Positions 17,919-29,432 of a DNA stretch of 64,000 nucleotides are shown piece by piece. The stretch is from Thiogranum longum (GTDB lineage: Bacteria; Pseudomonadota; Gammaproteobacteria; DSM-19610). The DNA lies in the NCBI RefSeq assembly GCF_004339085.1, contig NZ_SMFX01000001.1:372001-436000 (forward strand). The letters run 5' to 3'. A program made the position numbers and the translations under genes. The notes under the pieces were generated by a model. That model did not search any database and had not been told where the DNA came from. It was given only the letters and a program-made list of their open reading frames with translations. The first letter of the stretch is position 1. The number at the start of each line of letters is the position of its first letter.

Positions 17919-19811
17919 TCAGTTGTTAATCGGGCATCCTTTCTTGTTCTGTTCCTTCAGGATGTTCTTCGCCGTGTCGTAATCACCGGTTGCGTAAGCG
18001 TCTACGACTATCGAGATAACCTCGCCGGTCGTGTACATGTAGTTCACGTCCGGATTGGCGGCATTGAGCATGGCTGCCGTGGCGTGGCGTCCCAGACCCT
18101 GGCTTTTCTTGCCCTTGCTCTTCAGGGTACGTTTCAGGCTCTTGTTGCCTGCCGCATCGACACCGAAGATCGAGTCAAAGCGGTCACCCGGTGAGTAGGC
18201 TGTCCATGCGCCGATGTTGCTATTCTTCTTCCAGAAGGACGGGCCGCAACCTTCGTAGATAATCGGTGTGGGCGGCATCGTGTCGCTGTCACCATCGCAG
18301 TCGAGGTCACCGCTGTCGGCATCACTGTCATCCGAGTCACCGTTGGCGTTGCCGTCATAGCCACTGTCGCTGTCACTGTCGACCGAACCCATGCAAGGGT
18401 CAGGTTCTGGTGGTTGCAACATTTCGACGGTGACCGTTGCTGTGTTGGAGCTGCAGGTCTGGCCGTCAGCCAGCAGGCCCGAGGCATTAGCGATGTTGGT
18501 TGTTGTCTCGAACAAGCAGGCATCAGCCGTGAAGGAGGCACTGCTGTTCGCTAGCAGGTCAACTGGCCCACCGACCGGGTCAACCATCTTGTCGTCAGTT
18601 ACGACCAGGCCGGTGACATCAGTGCCGCTGTTGATCACCGTGTAGGTGTATGTCACCTGCTGGTTAACCGGACAGGCTGTCGGATCCATGGGGCAGAGTG
18701 GTTGCGTGAGCTTGCGACTGTTGCCGGAAAGCACCACGAAGTCCCCTACGACCTTGCCGGGTCCAATCGGTTCCGAGCAACTGGTGTGCAGTTCGACGGG
18801 CTCGCCACCATCGACGCTAAGGCTGATGGCAACACCCAGGGTGCCTTTGAAACCCTTGGGTCCAAAGTCGATGCCGGAAACGGTGAAAGGCACACCGTTC
18901 TGTACGGTACCGTCGAACAGGTCGGAGGCAAACGGCCCGACGCGATTGACATCCACGTTGACAGTGCCTGCGCCCGTGTACATCAGTTCGAGATCTGTCA
19001 CCTTGCCCTTACAGCCACAGGTCAGGCTGGCGGGGTCAACGTCGCTGTCGTCCGAGTCACCGCTGCCATCCTTGTCATCGCCACTGTCACTGTCATTATG
19101 TTCGCCGATCTGGTCGGATATCATGGCGTCTATCGGTCCGACTGTGCTGACATTCGCAACCTTTTCCAGCGTCAGGCCACACTGTGTGACCAGGGGCGGA
19201 TCCAGTGTGACAAATTCACAGACCGCATTATCCGGTACCAAGTCATCCGGCTGTCCATCGGCGAAACTGGCAATGAAGCTGAAGGCACCAAAGTTCACCG
19301 AGGTTGTGGAAACGCCCAGTGCGGTTTTGAATGCCATCAGGTCAGTAATGGTCAAAACATAGCGGTCGAGCAGTACGTCAAACGTAACATACTGATCAAG
19401 ACCGGTGATCTGGCTGTCGGTCGGAGCGACCGTCAACGTGTTGTTCGTGTAGATGAAGACAACGTTCGGTACGCAGGTCCCTGTGCCCTGGTCTGTCGCG
19501 CCGCACTCCATATCGATTTCGAGATACTCGAGCGAGCCAACCCCGGGTTCATCCGGGATGGTGGAGCTGGAAGCGTTAGGGTCACCATCGCCATCGGTGT
19601 CACCCGGGATGCCCGTAGGGAAGATTTCTGCGGTCAGGGAAAAGTCTGCGTTCAGGGTAAAGGTAATTTCCTTGATGTCATACCCGCTCGGAAATGCCAG
19701 TTCGTTAGCGTCCAGAATGGTGTAGGTGTTGGCTGCAGTCGCTGAAAAGCTGGTGGTTAGCGCCAGTGCTGCGGACAGTAAAGCCGACTTGATTGGTGTT
19801 ATTATCTTCAT
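17919..19811 (-). CDS. Secreted Asp/Ser-rich multidomain protein (DUF7467/DUF11-like)
   Basis: Exported protein of 630 aa with an N-terminal signal peptide (SALLSAALALTTSFSATA, cleavage near residue 27). The start has AAGGAGCC upstream. The order is: an N-terminal domain with Asp-rich loops (GDTDGDGDPNA); an acidic SD-repeat segment near 240; a CGCKGKVTDLELMYTG domain ending HTSCSEPIGPG, like DUF7467; a DUF11-like beta domain (VTYTYTVINSGTDVTGL); a second SD-repeat linker (SDSDSGYDGNANGDSDDSD) with calcium-type Asp spacing; and a C-terminal domain with GCGPSFWKKN and TTGEVISIVVDAYATGD. No membrane anchor or sorting tail is seen. A surface or matrix role is inferred. It follows the PEP-CTERM-type gene 19924-20700 on the same strand. 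Confidence 0.82.
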   Translation of the reverse strand: MKIITPIKSALLSAALALTTSFSATAANTYTILDANELAFPSGYDIKEITFTLNADFSLTAEIFPTGIPGDTDGDGDPNASSSTIPDEPGVGSLEYLEIDMECGATDQGTGTCVPNVVFIYTNNTLTVAPTDSQITGLDQYVTFDVLLDRYVLTITDLMAFKTALGVSTTSVNFGAFSFIASFADGQPDDLVPDNAVCEFVTLDPPLVTQCGLTLEKVANVSTVGPIDAMISDQIGEHNDSDSGDDKDGSGDSDDSDVDPASLTCGCKGKVTDLELMYTGAGTVNVDVNRVGPFASDLFDGTVQNGVPFTVSGIDFGPKGFKGTLGVAISLSVDGGEPVELHTSCSEPIGPGKVVGDFVVLSGNSRKLTQPLCPMDPTACPVNQQVTYTYTVINSGTDVTGLVVTDDKMVDPVGGPVDLLANSSASFTADACLFETTTNIANASGLLADGQTCSSNTATVTVEMLQPPEPDPCMGSVDSDSDSGYDGNANGDSDDSDADSGDLDCDGDSDTMPPTPIIYEGCGPSFWKKNSNIGAWTAYSPGDRFDSIFGVDAAGNKSLKRTLKSKGKKSQGLGRHATAAMLNAANPDVNYMYTTGEVISIVVDAYATGDYDTAKNILKEQNKKGCPINN

Positions 19812-19923
19812 GCTTGGCTCCTTGAAGGACGCTGGATCATCCTTTCCTGATTCCAGTGTCAGTAAGTATTCTTAGTGGTGCGCATGCTTTTTCCGCACCC
19901 TGGGTCTTGTTGCCCCGTGTGGT

Positions 19924-20700
19924 TCAGGCCGGGCGTCGCCGACCCAGGCCAACCAGGCCGAGCAGGCCGGAACCGAACAGCCAGACGGCTGCGGGTACGG
20001 GTACCAGTTGAGTGTTGATCGTGGCGAAATCCTCCGGGCCGAAGTTGTTGCCTGTGCCGGCAAGGAATTCGACAGTGAGATCCAGCGGGTTGGCAAAAGA
20101 GAAGCCCAGTGGCCCCAGGCCGGTGACGCTGAATTCAACGCCGTCGTTGGCTTCGCTCGCAATCCAGTTGACGGTTGCGCCTGCAGTGTTATCGGCCCCA
20201 AGTATTGGCGATTGTTCGCTGTTAAGTCCACTGTCCACAATGGCATCGCCTTTTACGTCGAACTGGAACTCAATGATGCCGCCAGAGCTGCCGTCACTGC
20301 CCAGATCGATTGAGAAGCCCACGTTCTCGCACCCGTCAAACAGGCCGGCTGCACCACTGTTACCTCCGGGCTGGTCCAGGTTGCAGCTGGGGAAACCAAC
20401 GCCTTCGTTGCCACCGGCAGTACCGAAAGCCCCGAAAGTCTGGAAGCCGAGGTAAAAGGTGTCGGAGGCGATATCGTAGGTGAAGTAGGCGTTTGTGATG
20501 TCGAAACCATTGTTTTCAGCATCATCGCCGGGATCAACTACGCTGCCTGACTGGTTTGGCGCTGCGTTGACGGTTGCGATCAGGTCGGTCAGGTCTCCAT
20601 CCAGTGTGATAGCGGCAGAATGACTGGCAGTCGAGGCCAGCAATAACCCCATGCCGACCAGTGGAAGCACAAGCTTCCTGTGTGCTGTTTTCCGTATCAT
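19924..20700 (-). CDS. PEP-CTERM/VPxPA-type exported protein
   Basis: Exported protein of 258 aa, start at 20700 chosen because GGAGGAG lies about 10 bases upstream. The N-terminal signal is KLVLPLVGMGLLLASTASHS. The middle region is a Gly/Asp-rich beta-type domain with ITLDGDLTDLIATVN and little else recognisable. The C-terminus is a three-part sorting signal: VPVPAAVWLFGSG, a hydrophobic helix (LLGLVGL) and GRRRPA. This is the form recognised by exosortase systems (PEP-CTERM, VPLPA variants), usually linked to exopolysaccharide. No exosortase is in the window. Function of the mature domain is unknown. Confidence 0.88.
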   Translation of the reverse strand: MIRKTAHRKLVLPLVGMGLLLASTASHSAAITLDGDLTDLIATVNAAPNQSGSVVDPGDDAENNGFDITNAYFTYDIASDTFYLGFQTFGAFGTAGGNEGVGFPSCNLDQPGGNSGAAGLFDGCENVGFSIDLGSDGSSGGIIEFQFDVKGDAIVDSGLNSEQSPILGADNTAGATVNWIASEANDGVEFSVTGLGPLGFSFANPLDLTVEFLAGTGNNFGPEDFATINTQLVPVPAAVWLFGSGLLGLVGLGRRRPA

Positions 20701-21204
20701 TATTTTCGACTCCTCCGAGAGCTTGTCTTTTAGTAATATTTTCCAAAGTGTCAGGCAACCCGCATGGGGTGCCAACCTTTGTCGAGCAAGACATCCTGCT
20801 TTCTCGCCCGTTTTTAGTTATTCCGGCTTCGCGGCTTGATTTTTACAGGGATAACCCTGCTTATACGCAAAGACACGCCAAACACGTAAGCAATATTTAT
20901 TCCCAAGTTAAAATAGTCAGGATAAACAAATCATTACATGTTTGAGCATTATTGAGGATGAATTTTTCGTTAAAGTATCCGACAGTGGTGTTAATCTCCT
21001 TTGGCGTGACTAGTCATTAAAAAGACATATTTATCAGTTAAATAGGTTCTGTCGTTGACCGGGAGGTAGTCGTTCGTTCATTGTCGAAAATCAAGACAGT
21101 CTTCTGTAAAGTCCGGGTGAACATGCGCGCGCTGATCATGTTGCTGCGGTAGAGCAGGTTACGGCAAGTCTGGTTATGTTCAGGATCATCAGGGGCAAGT
21201 AGTT
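20701..21204. other. 504-bp intergenic region, divergent promoters
   Basis: AT-rich spacer between the minus-strand PEP-CTERM gene and the plus-strand redoxin gene. On the minus strand GGTTGGCACCCC and GGGTTGCC form an imperfect inverted repeat around 20758-20781. No convincing ORF, terminator or RNA fold was found. It probably holds promoters for both sides. Confidence 0.5.
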
Positions 21205-21768
21205 ATGGTTTCATTGAAAACACCAGTTTGTGATTTCGGTACGCCGGTCATTGATTTCGCCTTGCCCGGCGTCGATGGCAAGGTCTGGACGCTGGACCAG
21301 TGCAAGGGCGAGAAAGGCCTGCTGGTCATGTTTATCTGTAACCATTGCCCCTATGTAAAAGCCATTCTGGACCGCCTGGTAAGGGACACCCGCGAGCTCA
21401 GGGATCTGGGGGTAAACAGCGTGGCCATCATGTCCAATGATCCGGCCGAGTATGCCGAGGACTCGTTTGAAAACATGAAAGCAGTCGCCGAGCGGGAAAA
21501 TTTTCCCTTCCCTTACCTTATAGATGAAACCCAGGACGTCGCCCGCGCCTATGGGGCGGTCTGTACGCCGGATTTCTTCGGCTACAACGCCGACCTGGAA
21601 CTGCAGTACCGGGGTCGCCTCGACGCCAGTCGCAAGGAAGCCGCGTCAGCCGATGCCCGCCGCGACCTGTTCGAGGCCATGGCGCAGGTGGCCCATACCG
21701 GTAAGGGGCCGGAGGAGCAGGTGCCGAGCATGGGTTGTTCCATAAAATGGAAGAATGACGCCGCCTGA
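21205..21768 (+). CDS. Thioredoxin-fold redoxin (AhpC/TSA-like)
   Basis: Thioredoxin-fold protein of 187 aa, probably cytoplasmic because no signal peptide is seen. The motif FICNHCPYVKAILDRL near residue 48 holds two cysteines as CxxC within CNHC, at the position of a redox-active site. A cis-Pro is visible in the later VCTPDFFGYNAD. A third conserved cysteine lies in PSMGCSIKWK at the end. This family is widespread and annotated as thioredoxin family or redoxin; the substrate is unknown. It stands alone before the carbon-metabolism genes, with a 327-bp spacer to tkt. Confidence 0.85.
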   Translation: MVSLKTPVCDFGTPVIDFALPGVDGKVWTLDQCKGEKGLLVMFICNHCPYVKAILDRLVRDTRELRDLGVNSVAIMSNDPAEYAEDSFENMKAVAERENFPFPYLIDETQDVARAYGAVCTPDFFGYNADLELQYRGRLDASRKEAASADARRDLFEAMAQVAHTGKGPEEQVPSMGCSIKWKNDAA

Positions 21769-22095
21769 GTCTGGCTGAGTAATATTTATACCTTTATAAG
21801 GGTAACTTTGCGTTCCGAAGGTGTGGGCGTCAATGAATCGTCGCCTGTATAAATCAACGGTTGCCCCCGCTCCCCATCTGTTGGAGAATGTCGCGCTCGA
21901 TCCGACCCGGCCAGATGGCCGACGCGCAGGTTTGCGCCACGCGCCGGATGCGACGCCAGATGCGCGGTCAGGTACAGCGCACGGCTTGGCAGAGAATACA
22001 TTCACAGTCGGTCGCACCCGTGCGGGTGTGGCGGCTTCGCTGCTTTTCGATTCTGGCGGCAACCGGTTTTTAAGACACTGAAACAGGAGACAGCG
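21769..22095. other. 327-bp spacer before tkt
   Basis: Contains no gene I can support. Open frames here have no ribosome site and no recognisable protein. The last bases carry AACAGGAGACAGCG, the tkt ribosome site. A promoter for tkt is expected in this spacer but no clear -35/-10 pair stands out. Confidence 0.45.
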
Positions 22096-24084
22096 ATGGC
22101 CTCGCGTAGAGAACTAGCGAATGCGATTCGTGCCTTGAGCATGGACGCGGTACAAAAAGCCAAATCCGGCCACCCCGGTGCGCCCATGGGCATGGCGGAC
22201 ATCGCCGAAGTGCTGTGGAACGATCACATGCACCACAACCCCAACAATCCCAAGTGGGTCGACCGCGACCGGTTTATCCTGTCCAACGGTCACGGCTCCA
22301 TGCTGATCTACTCCCTGCTGCACCTGACCGGCTACGACCTGTCAATCGATGACCTGAAGAACTTCCGTCAGCTGCACTCCAGGACCCCGGGTCACCCGGA
22401 GTACGGTTATGCACCGGGTGTCGAAACCACCACCGGTCCGCTGGGTCAGGGCATCACCAATGGTGTCGGTATGGCGATTGCTGAAAAGGTCATGGCCGGA
22501 CAGTTCAATCGCGACGGCCATCACATCGTCGATCACAACACCTTTGTGTTCATGGGCGACGGCTGCATGATGGAAGGTATCTCCCACGAATCCTGCTCGC
22601 TGGCCGGCACCCTGGGTCTCGGCAAGCTGATTGCTTTCTGGGATGACAATGGTATTTCTATCGATGGTCACGTCGAAGGCTGGTTCAGCGATGATACGCC
22701 CAAGCGTTTCGAAGCCTACGGCTGGCACGTGATCCGCGACGTCGACGGTCACGATGCTGCGGCCATCGACAAGGCGATTCATGAAGCCAAGTCAGTCAAT
22801 GACAAGCCCACACTGGTCTGCACCAAGACCGTCATCGGTTATGGCGCGCCGAACCTGTGCGGCAGTCACGACTGCCACGGCGCACCACTGGGTGATGACG
22901 AAATCAAGGCCACCCGTGAGAACCTGGGCTGGAATCATCCGCCCTTCGAAATTCCCGAAGACATCTATGCCGGCTGGAATGCAAAGGACAAGGGTGCGGC
23001 TGCCGAAGCGGAGTGGAACGAAAAGTTTTCGGCCTACAAAGCGGCTTATCCGGATCTGGCCGCCGAGTTCGAACGTCGCATGGCAGGCGACCTGCCGGCC
23101 AACTGGACGGAAGGTGCTGCGAAGTTCATAAACGAAGTCAACGAGAAAGCCGAGACCATTGCTTCGCGCAAGGCTTCACAGAATGCACTCAACGGCTTCG
23201 GTCCGCTGCTGCCGGAATTCCTCGGCGGTTCGGCTGATCTGGCCGGCTCCAACCTGACCATCTGGTCCGGCTCCAAAGGCATCAGCAATACGGTATCTGA
23301 CGGTAACTACATTTACTACGGTGTGCGTGAGTTCGGTATGTCCGCCATCATGAATGGCGCTTCACTGCACGGTGGCTTCATTCCTTACGGCGCTACCTTC
23401 CTGATGTTCTCCGAGTATGCCCGTAACGCCCTGCGTATGGCGGCACTGATGAAGATCCAGAGTATTTTCGTTTATACCCACGACTCCATTGGCCTGGGCG
23501 AAGATGGCCCCACGCACCAGCCGGTAGAGCAGACTGCAACACTGCGCATGATTCCGAATATGCAGGTCTGGCGCCCGTGTGACGCGGTTGAATCTGCGGT
23601 GTGCTGGAAGGCTGCCATCGAACGCAAGGACGGCCCGAGCAGCCTGATCTTCTCGCGCCAGCCTCTGGCCCACCAGAATCGCAGTGCCGACCAGATTGCC
23701 GCCATTGAACGCGGGGGTTATATCCTCAGGGACTGCGACGGTACGCCGGACGCCATCATCATCGCCACCGGTTCCGAAGTAGAGCTGGCCATGAATGCGG
23801 CGGAACAGCTCAGCGGCAAGAAGATCCGCGTGGTTTCCATGCCTTCCACCAATGTATTCGATGCCCAGGACGATGCTTACCGTGAATCGGTGCTGCCGTC
23901 TTCCGTGAAGGCGCGCGTGGCAGTCGAAGCCGGCGTGACCGATGGCTGGATCAAGTACGTAGGTCTGGACGGCAAGGTGGTCGGTATCAACCGCTTCGGC
24001 GAGTCTGCACCGGCCAGTGAGCTGTTCAAGTACTTCGGCTTCACCACGGAGAACGTGGCCAAGGCCGTAGAAGACGTACTGTAG
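22096..24084 (+). CDS. tkt: Transketolase
   Basis: Thiamine-diphosphate enzyme of the pentose phosphate and Calvin cycles that moves two-carbon units between sugar phosphates. Length is 662 aa, the usual size. N-terminal motifs are [39 protein letters not shown] and the ThDP loop [13 protein letters not shown]. The middle domain has [19 protein letters not shown] and [21 protein letters not shown] ribosome site (CAGGAGA) precedes ATG. It starts a plus-strand series tkt-gap-pgk-pyk-fba, which in autotrophic Proteobacteria serves Calvin-cycle regeneration and lower glycolysis. Confidence 0.97.
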   Translation: MASRRELANAIRALSMDAVQKAKSGHPGAPMGMADIAEVLWNDHMHHNPNNPKWVDRDRFILSNGHGSMLIYSLLHLTGYDLSIDDLKNFRQLHSRTPGHPEYGYAPGVETTTGPLGQGITNGVGMAIAEKVMAGQFNRDGHHIVDHNTFVFMGDGCMMEGISHESCSLAGTLGLGKLIAFWDDNGISIDGHVEGWFSDDTPKRFEAYGWHVIRDVDGHDAAAIDKAIHEAKSVNDKPTLVCTKTVIGYGAPNLCGSHDCHGAPLGDDEIKATRENLGWNHPPFEIPEDIYAGWNAKDKGAAAEAEWNEKFSAYKAAYPDLAAEFERRMAGDLPANWTEGAAKFINEVNEKAETIASRKASQNALNGFGPLLPEFLGGSADLAGSNLTIWSGSKGISNTVSDGNYIYYGVREFGMSAIMNGASLHGGFIPYGATFLMFSEYARNALRMAALMKIQSIFVYTHDSIGLGEDGPTHQPVEQTATLRMIPNMQVWRPCDAVESAVCWKAAIERKDGPSSLIFSRQPLAHQNRSADQIAAIERGGYILRDCDGTPDAIIIATGSEVELAMNAAEQLSGKKIRVVSMPSTNVFDAQDDAYRESVLPSSVKARVAVEAGVTDGWIKYVGLDGKVVGINRFGESAPASELFKYFGFTTENVAKAVEDVL

Positions 24085-24102
24085 GTTTTTTTATAACGCC
24101 CC

Positions 24103-24236
24103 GTCATTGCGAGCAAAGCGAAGCAATCTCCAGCAACCTGGCAGCAGACCAAAGAGGTTGCCGCGCTTTGCCCATAGAAGCCCTGCGGGCTTCATTACGG
24201 GTACCTTACCCTTGCGGGTCAAGGTATCGCAATGAC
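24103..24236. repeat. Intergenic repeat, GTCATTGCGA family, copy 2 (composite)
   Basis: A 134-bp element after tkt bounded by GTCATTGCGAG and ATCGCAATGAC in inverted orientation. The left part (GCAAAGCGAAGCAATCTC) is a sequence often seen as a dispersed repeat in bacterial genomes. The right part, CCTTACCCTTGCGGGTCAAGG, is shared with copy 3 at 25357-25401. It lies between two enzyme genes and contains no ORF. Confidence 0.75.
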
Positions 24237-24265
24237 AGGGATGGTTGAAATTTTATTACAGTTAA

Positions 24266-25297
<1,032 letters not shown>

Positions 25298-25356
25298 CCG
25301 GTTGGATAGCAGGCCCTGATTAACTGAACCACCCGCGTCATTGCGAGAATATTCCC

Positions 25357-25401
25357 GTCATTGCGATGCCTTACCCTTGCGGGTCAAGGCATCGCAATGA
25401 C
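25357..25401. repeat. Intergenic inverted repeat, GTCATTGCGATGCC family, copy 3
   Basis: Arms GTCATTGCGATGCC and GGCATCGCAATGAC flank CTTACCCTTGCGGGTCAA (itself with a short CCTT...AAGG pairing) between gap and pgk. An outer partial copy, CGTCATTGCGAG at 25336 and CTCGCAGTGACGGG at 25409-25422, makes a nested hairpin. Same family as 13356-13398 and 24103-24236. Confidence 0.8.
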
Positions 25402-25490
25402 AGGTTGACTCGCAGTGACGGGTTAATCAGAGGCTTTTGCCAAGCACCGCTGTTTGGCAAAAGTTTCTGAAAAAATAACGGAGTTCCATC

Positions 25491-26672
25491 ATGTCTTTTA
25501 TCAAGCTGACCGATCTCGATCTTGCCGGCAAGCGTGTGTTGATTCGCGCTGATCTCAACGTTCCTGTCAAAGATGGCAAAGTGACGTCCGACGCACGTAT
25601 CACCGCCTCCATGCCGACCATCGAACACTGTGCAAAAGCCGGTGCGAAAGTGATGGTCATGTCACACCGCGGACGTCCGGAAGAGGGCAAGCCTGACGAA
25701 GAGAACTCCATGGCGCCGATCGCGGCCAACCTGGCCGAAAAGCTCGGCAAGGACGTGCGCCTGATCAAGGACTACCTCGATGGTGGTTTTGATGTTGACG
25801 AGGGTGAGGTCGTACTGCTGGAAAACGTCCGCTTCAACGTTGGCGAGAAGAAAGACGACGAGACGCTGGCAAAGAAATACGCGGCCCTGTGTGACGTGTT
25901 CGTAATGGATGCCTTCGGTACCGCGCATCGCGCCCAGGCGTCCACCCACGGCGTAGGTAAATTCGCCCCAGTCGCCTGCGCCGGTCTGCTGCTGGCCAGC
26001 GAACTGGAGTGCCTCGCCAAGGCACTGGCCAACCCGGCGCGCCCGATGGTAGCCATCGTTGGTGGTTCCAAGGTATCGACCAAGCTGACCGTGCTGGAAG
26101 CCCTGTCTGAAAAAGTCGATCAGCTGGTTGTCGGTGGCGGTATTGCCAACACCTTCCTCAAGGCTGTCGGTTGCAACGTAGGCAAGTCGTTGTGCGAAGA
26201 TGACCTGGTGGACACAGCCAATGCGCTCATCGAAAAAATGAAAGCCCGCGGCGCCAACATCCCGATTGCCGTGGACGTGGTGTGTGGCAAAAAGTTTGAT
26301 GAAAACGAACCCGCTGTGATCAAGGATGCCGACAAGGTAGAAGACGACGACATGATCTTCGACATCGGGCCGAAATCCGCACAGGAACTGGCAGACATTA
26401 TCGAGAAGGCCGGTACCATCGTCTGGAACGGTCCGGTCGGCGTGTTTGAATTTGACCAGTTCGGCGAAGGCACCAAAACGGTTGCCATGGCAATTGCCAA
26501 CTCAAAGGGCTTCAGTCTGGCCGGTGGCGGCGATACTATCGCTGCAATCCAGAAATACGATATTTACGACAAGGTTTCCTACATTTCTACCGCCGGCGGC
26601 GCGTTCCTCGAGTACCTCGAAGGCAAGACGCTCCCGGCTGTCGCCATGCTGGAAGAACGTGCCCGCGGTTAA
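25491..26672 (+). CDS. pgk: Phosphoglycerate kinase
   Basis: Transfers phosphate between 1,3-bisphosphoglycerate and ADP, reversibly. Length is 393 aa, typical. Motifs include [15 protein letters not shown] near residue 15, [23 protein letters not shown] and the C-terminal [17 protein letters not shown] with [10 protein letters not shown]. The start is supported by AACGGAG upstream. It is followed 33 bp later by pyk, so the two probably share a transcript. Confidence 0.97.
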   Translation: MSFIKLTDLDLAGKRVLIRADLNVPVKDGKVTSDARITASMPTIEHCAKAGAKVMVMSHRGRPEEGKPDEENSMAPIAANLAEKLGKDVRLIKDYLDGGFDVDEGEVVLLENVRFNVGEKKDDETLAKKYAALCDVFVMDAFGTAHRAQASTHGVGKFAPVACAGLLLASELECLAKALANPARPMVAIVGGSKVSTKLTVLEALSEKVDQLVVGGGIANTFLKAVGCNVGKSLCEDDLVDTANALIEKMKARGANIPIAVDVVCGKKFDENEPAVIKDADKVEDDDMIFDIGPKSAQELADIIEKAGTIVWNGPVGVFEFDQFGEGTKTVAMAIANSKGFSLAGGGDTIAAIQKYDIYDKVSYISTAGGAFLEYLEGKTLPAVAMLEERARG

Positions 26673-26705
26673 CGGTACAACACTCTGGGAAACAAGTAGC
26701 CCAAT

Positions 26706-28151
26706 ATGCAGCGTAGAACAAAGATAGTCGCAACACTCGGGCCGTCGACCGACGACCCCAAGGTACTGGATGCCATGATCCAGGCTGGCGTGGATGTTGT
26801 GCGCCTGAACTTTTCACATGGATCGGCGGAAGAGCACAAAAAACGCGCCGAAGCAGTACGAAACCGGGCGCGTGCACATGGCCGGCAAGTGGGCGTATTC
26901 GTCGACCTGCAAGGGCCAAAAATCCGCATCGACCGTTTCAAGGAAGGCAAGGTCGAACTCAAGGAAGGCGAGCGCTTTATCCTCGACGCGGCGCTGGACC
27001 CGGATTCCGGTACCGTCGAGCGTGTCGGCATCGCCTACAAGGCGCTGGTCGATGACGTTAATCGCGGTGACACGCTGCTACTCGATGATGGTGCGGTCGT
27101 GTTATGGGTGGAGGAAGTCAAAGGCAGCGAAATTGATACGCGCGTTGTCGTTGGTGGCACCCTGTCCAACAACAAGGGTATCAATCGCCAGGGCGGAGGA
27201 TTGTCTGCGACGGCCATTACAGACAAGGATCGCGCCGACATCAAGGTGGCCGCCGAAATGCAGGCAGACTACATCGCCGTGTCCTTCCCGCGCCATGCCA
27301 ATGATATACACGAAGCACGTGACCTGTTGCGCAAGGCCGGCGGGCATGGCGGTATTGTTGCCAAGATCGAGCGTGCCGAAGCGATGAATGCGCTGGAAGA
27401 AATTATCGAAGCGACTGACGCTGTCATGATAGCGCGCGGTGATCTCGGTGTTGAGATCGGAGATGCCGAACTTCCGGCGGTGCAGAAGCGGATCATTCGC
27501 GTTGCCCGCAGTATGGATCGTGTAACCATCACAGCAACACAGATGATGCAGTCGATGATCGAAAGTCCGATCCCGACCCGGGCCGAGGTTTTTGATGTTG
27601 CCAATGCCGTCATTGATGGTACCGATGCGGTTATGCTTTCTGCCGAAACTGCCACTGGCAAGCATGTTGCCAAGGTAATCGAAGCCATGGATCGTATCTG
27701 CCGCGGCGCCGAGACCCAACGTATGGACAACGCTGCCGAGCGGCGCAGCGCCATGCACTTCAAAGCGATCGACGAAGCAATCGCCAAGGCGGCCATGTAT
27801 ACCGCAAACCACACAGGCGTTAAGGCAATTGCTGCGCTGACCGAATCCGGCGCGACACCGCTATGGATGTCCCGTATCAGCTCTGGCATCCCGATCTACG
27901 CCTTGACGCGTCATGTCGAGACGCGTAGAAAGGTTACACTTTATCGTGGCGTCTACCCCGTCAGTTTTGACGTCACGACCACCGATCACGCACAGGTCAA
28001 TCGCGAAGCGATTGATGAACTGATGCGGCGCGGCGCGGTTCGCGACGGTGATCTCGTCATCATCACCAAGGGTGATTTGATGGGAGTACATGGTGGCAGT
28101 AATGCCATGAAAATAATTCGTGTAGGAGAACATGTAGTTAACGTCGAGTGA
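26706..28151 (+). CDS. pyk: Pyruvate kinase
   Basis: Converts phosphoenolpyruvate and ADP to pyruvate and ATP. Length is 481 aa. Motifs are RRTKIVATLGPSTDDPK at the start, DVVRLNFSHG, GIVAKIERAEAMNAL, ARGDLGVEIG and ATQMMQSMIESPIPTRAE. A C-terminal domain is present, so this is the full, probably allosterically regulated form. There is little SD upstream (AACAAGTAGCCCAAT). It lies between pgk and fba in the plus-strand carbon block. Confidence 0.96.
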   Translation: MQRRTKIVATLGPSTDDPKVLDAMIQAGVDVVRLNFSHGSAEEHKKRAEAVRNRARAHGRQVGVFVDLQGPKIRIDRFKEGKVELKEGERFILDAALDPDSGTVERVGIAYKALVDDVNRGDTLLLDDGAVVLWVEEVKGSEIDTRVVVGGTLSNNKGINRQGGGLSATAITDKDRADIKVAAEMQADYIAVSFPRHANDIHEARDLLRKAGGHGGIVAKIERAEAMNALEEIIEATDAVMIARGDLGVEIGDAELPAVQKRIIRVARSMDRVTITATQMMQSMIESPIPTRAEVFDVANAVIDGTDAVMLSAETATGKHVAKVIEAMDRICRGAETQRMDNAAERRSAMHFKAIDEAIAKAAMYTANHTGVKAIAALTESGATPLWMSRISSGIPIYALTRHVETRRKVTLYRGVYPVSFDVTTTDHAQVNREAIDELMRRGAVRDGDLVIITKGDLMGVHGGSNAMKIIRVGEHVVNVE

Positions 28152-28217
28152 TGTGCCTGCATGTATCCCCGAACACACATACAACCCTAAATACCTAAAT
28201 ACACCAAGGAGTCCGTC

Positions 28218-29282
28218 ATGGCCTTGATATCCCTGCGACAACTACTCGATTATGCTGCCGAAAATGATTTCGGTATGCCGGCTTTCAACGTGAACAACAT
28301 GGAGCAGGTACATGCCATCATGCAGGCTGCCGATGAAACCGACAGCCCCGTGATCATGCAGGGTTCCGCCGGTGCGCGTTCCTACGCGGGCGAACCCTTC
28401 CTGCGTCACCTGATTACTGCCGCGACCGAGATGTACCCGCACATTCCGATCGTCATGCACCAGGATCACGGTTCAGAACCTGCTGTTTGCCTGCGCTCCA
28501 TACAGTCCGGTTTCACATCGGTAATGATGGACGGCTCATTGATGGCCGACATGAAAACCCCGTCTACCTTCGAGTACAACGTCGACGTGACCCGCAAGGT
28601 CGTGGAAATGGCCCACGCCGGTGGCGTATCCGTTGAGGGTGAGCTGGGTTGTCTGGGATCGCTGGAAACCGGCGAAATGGGTGAGGAAGATGGCCACGGT
28701 GCAGAAGGCAAGCTGTCTATGGACCAGCTGCTGACCGATCCCGAAGAGGCAGCCAACTTCGTAAAAGAAACCGGTGTTGATGCACTGGCAATTGCCATTG
28801 GCACCAGCCACGGCGCCTACAAGTTCACGCGCCCGCCAACCGGTGACATCCTGGCCATCAACCGCATCAAGGAAATCCATGCGCGCCTGCCCAACACTCA
28901 CCTGGTGGTGCACGGTTCGTCTTCCGTGCCGCAGGAGTGGCTGAAGATCATCAACGATTTCGGTGGCGACATGGGTGAAACCTATGGCGTACCGGTTGAA
29001 GAAATCTGTGAAGGCATCAAGAACGGTGTACGCAAGGTCAACATCGACACCGACCTGCGCATGGCTTCCACCGGTGCGATTCGCAAGCACCTGGCGGAAA
29101 ACAAGTCCAACTTCGATCCTCGCAAATTCCTCAAGGCCTCTACAGAAGCCATGAAGGATATCTGCAAGGCGCGTTACGAAGCCTTCGGTTGTGCCGGCCA
29201 TGCTTCAAAAATCAATCCGATCAGACTGGAGCATATGGTTGCGCGTTATGAGTCCGGCGAACTGGATGTACGTGTTAACTGA
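28218..29282 (+). CDS. fba: Class II fructose-bisphosphate aldolase, Calvin-cycle type
   Basis: Zn-dependent aldolase joining dihydroxyacetone phosphate with glyceraldehyde-3-phosphate or erythrose-4-phosphate. Length is 354 aa, matching the Calvin-cycle (CbbA) subfamily rather than the slightly longer E. coli type. Motifs: [29 protein letters not shown] (metal ligand His), [16 protein letters not shown] and [18 protein letters not shown] ribosome site AAGGAG lies before ATG. An intrinsic terminator follows at 29307-29336, closing the tkt-fba block. Confidence 0.95.
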   Translation: MALISLRQLLDYAAENDFGMPAFNVNNMEQVHAIMQAADETDSPVIMQGSAGARSYAGEPFLRHLITAATEMYPHIPIVMHQDHGSEPAVCLRSIQSGFTSVMMDGSLMADMKTPSTFEYNVDVTRKVVEMAHAGGVSVEGELGCLGSLETGEMGEEDGHGAEGKLSMDQLLTDPEEAANFVKETGVDALAIAIGTSHGAYKFTRPPTGDILAINRIKEIHARLPNTHLVVHGSSSVPQEWLKIINDFGGDMGETYGVPVEEICEGIKNGVRKVNIDTDLRMASTGAIRKHLAENKSNFDPRKFLKASTEAMKDICKARYEAFGCAGHASKINPIRLEHMVARYESGELDVRVN

Positions 29283-29306
29283 TAGCTGAACTGCCAGTAA
29301 ACCGGA

Positions 29307-29336
29307 AAAGGGCGGCGTTGGCCGCCCTTTTTTATT
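29307..29336 (+). terminator. Intrinsic terminator after fba
   Basis: AAAAGGGCGGC pairs with GCCGCCCTTTT over a short GTTG-type loop, followed by T-rich TTTTATTG. It lies 24 bp after the fba stop and ends the carbon block. Confidence 0.93.
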
Positions 29337-29432
29337 GTCCGGAGAAATGTGGCATGAAGTCGCTTTGTATATTTTGAGTTGACGGCTATAGTAATAAAGT
29401 ATTCGCGAACGATACCCGGAAGGTGACAAGTA

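Noticed and set aside
18702-19745. Long open frame opposite the secreted Asp/Ser-rich gene
   Set aside because: It mirrors the third-base pattern of the real gene and has no domain; the minus-strand gene has a signal peptide, SD and terminator.
20755-20785. Possible sigma-54 promoter (TGGCAC...TTGC) before the PEP-CTERM gene
   Set aside because: TGGCAC and TTGC are there on the minus strand, but separated by 10 bases instead of 5, so the -24/-12 spacing is wrong.
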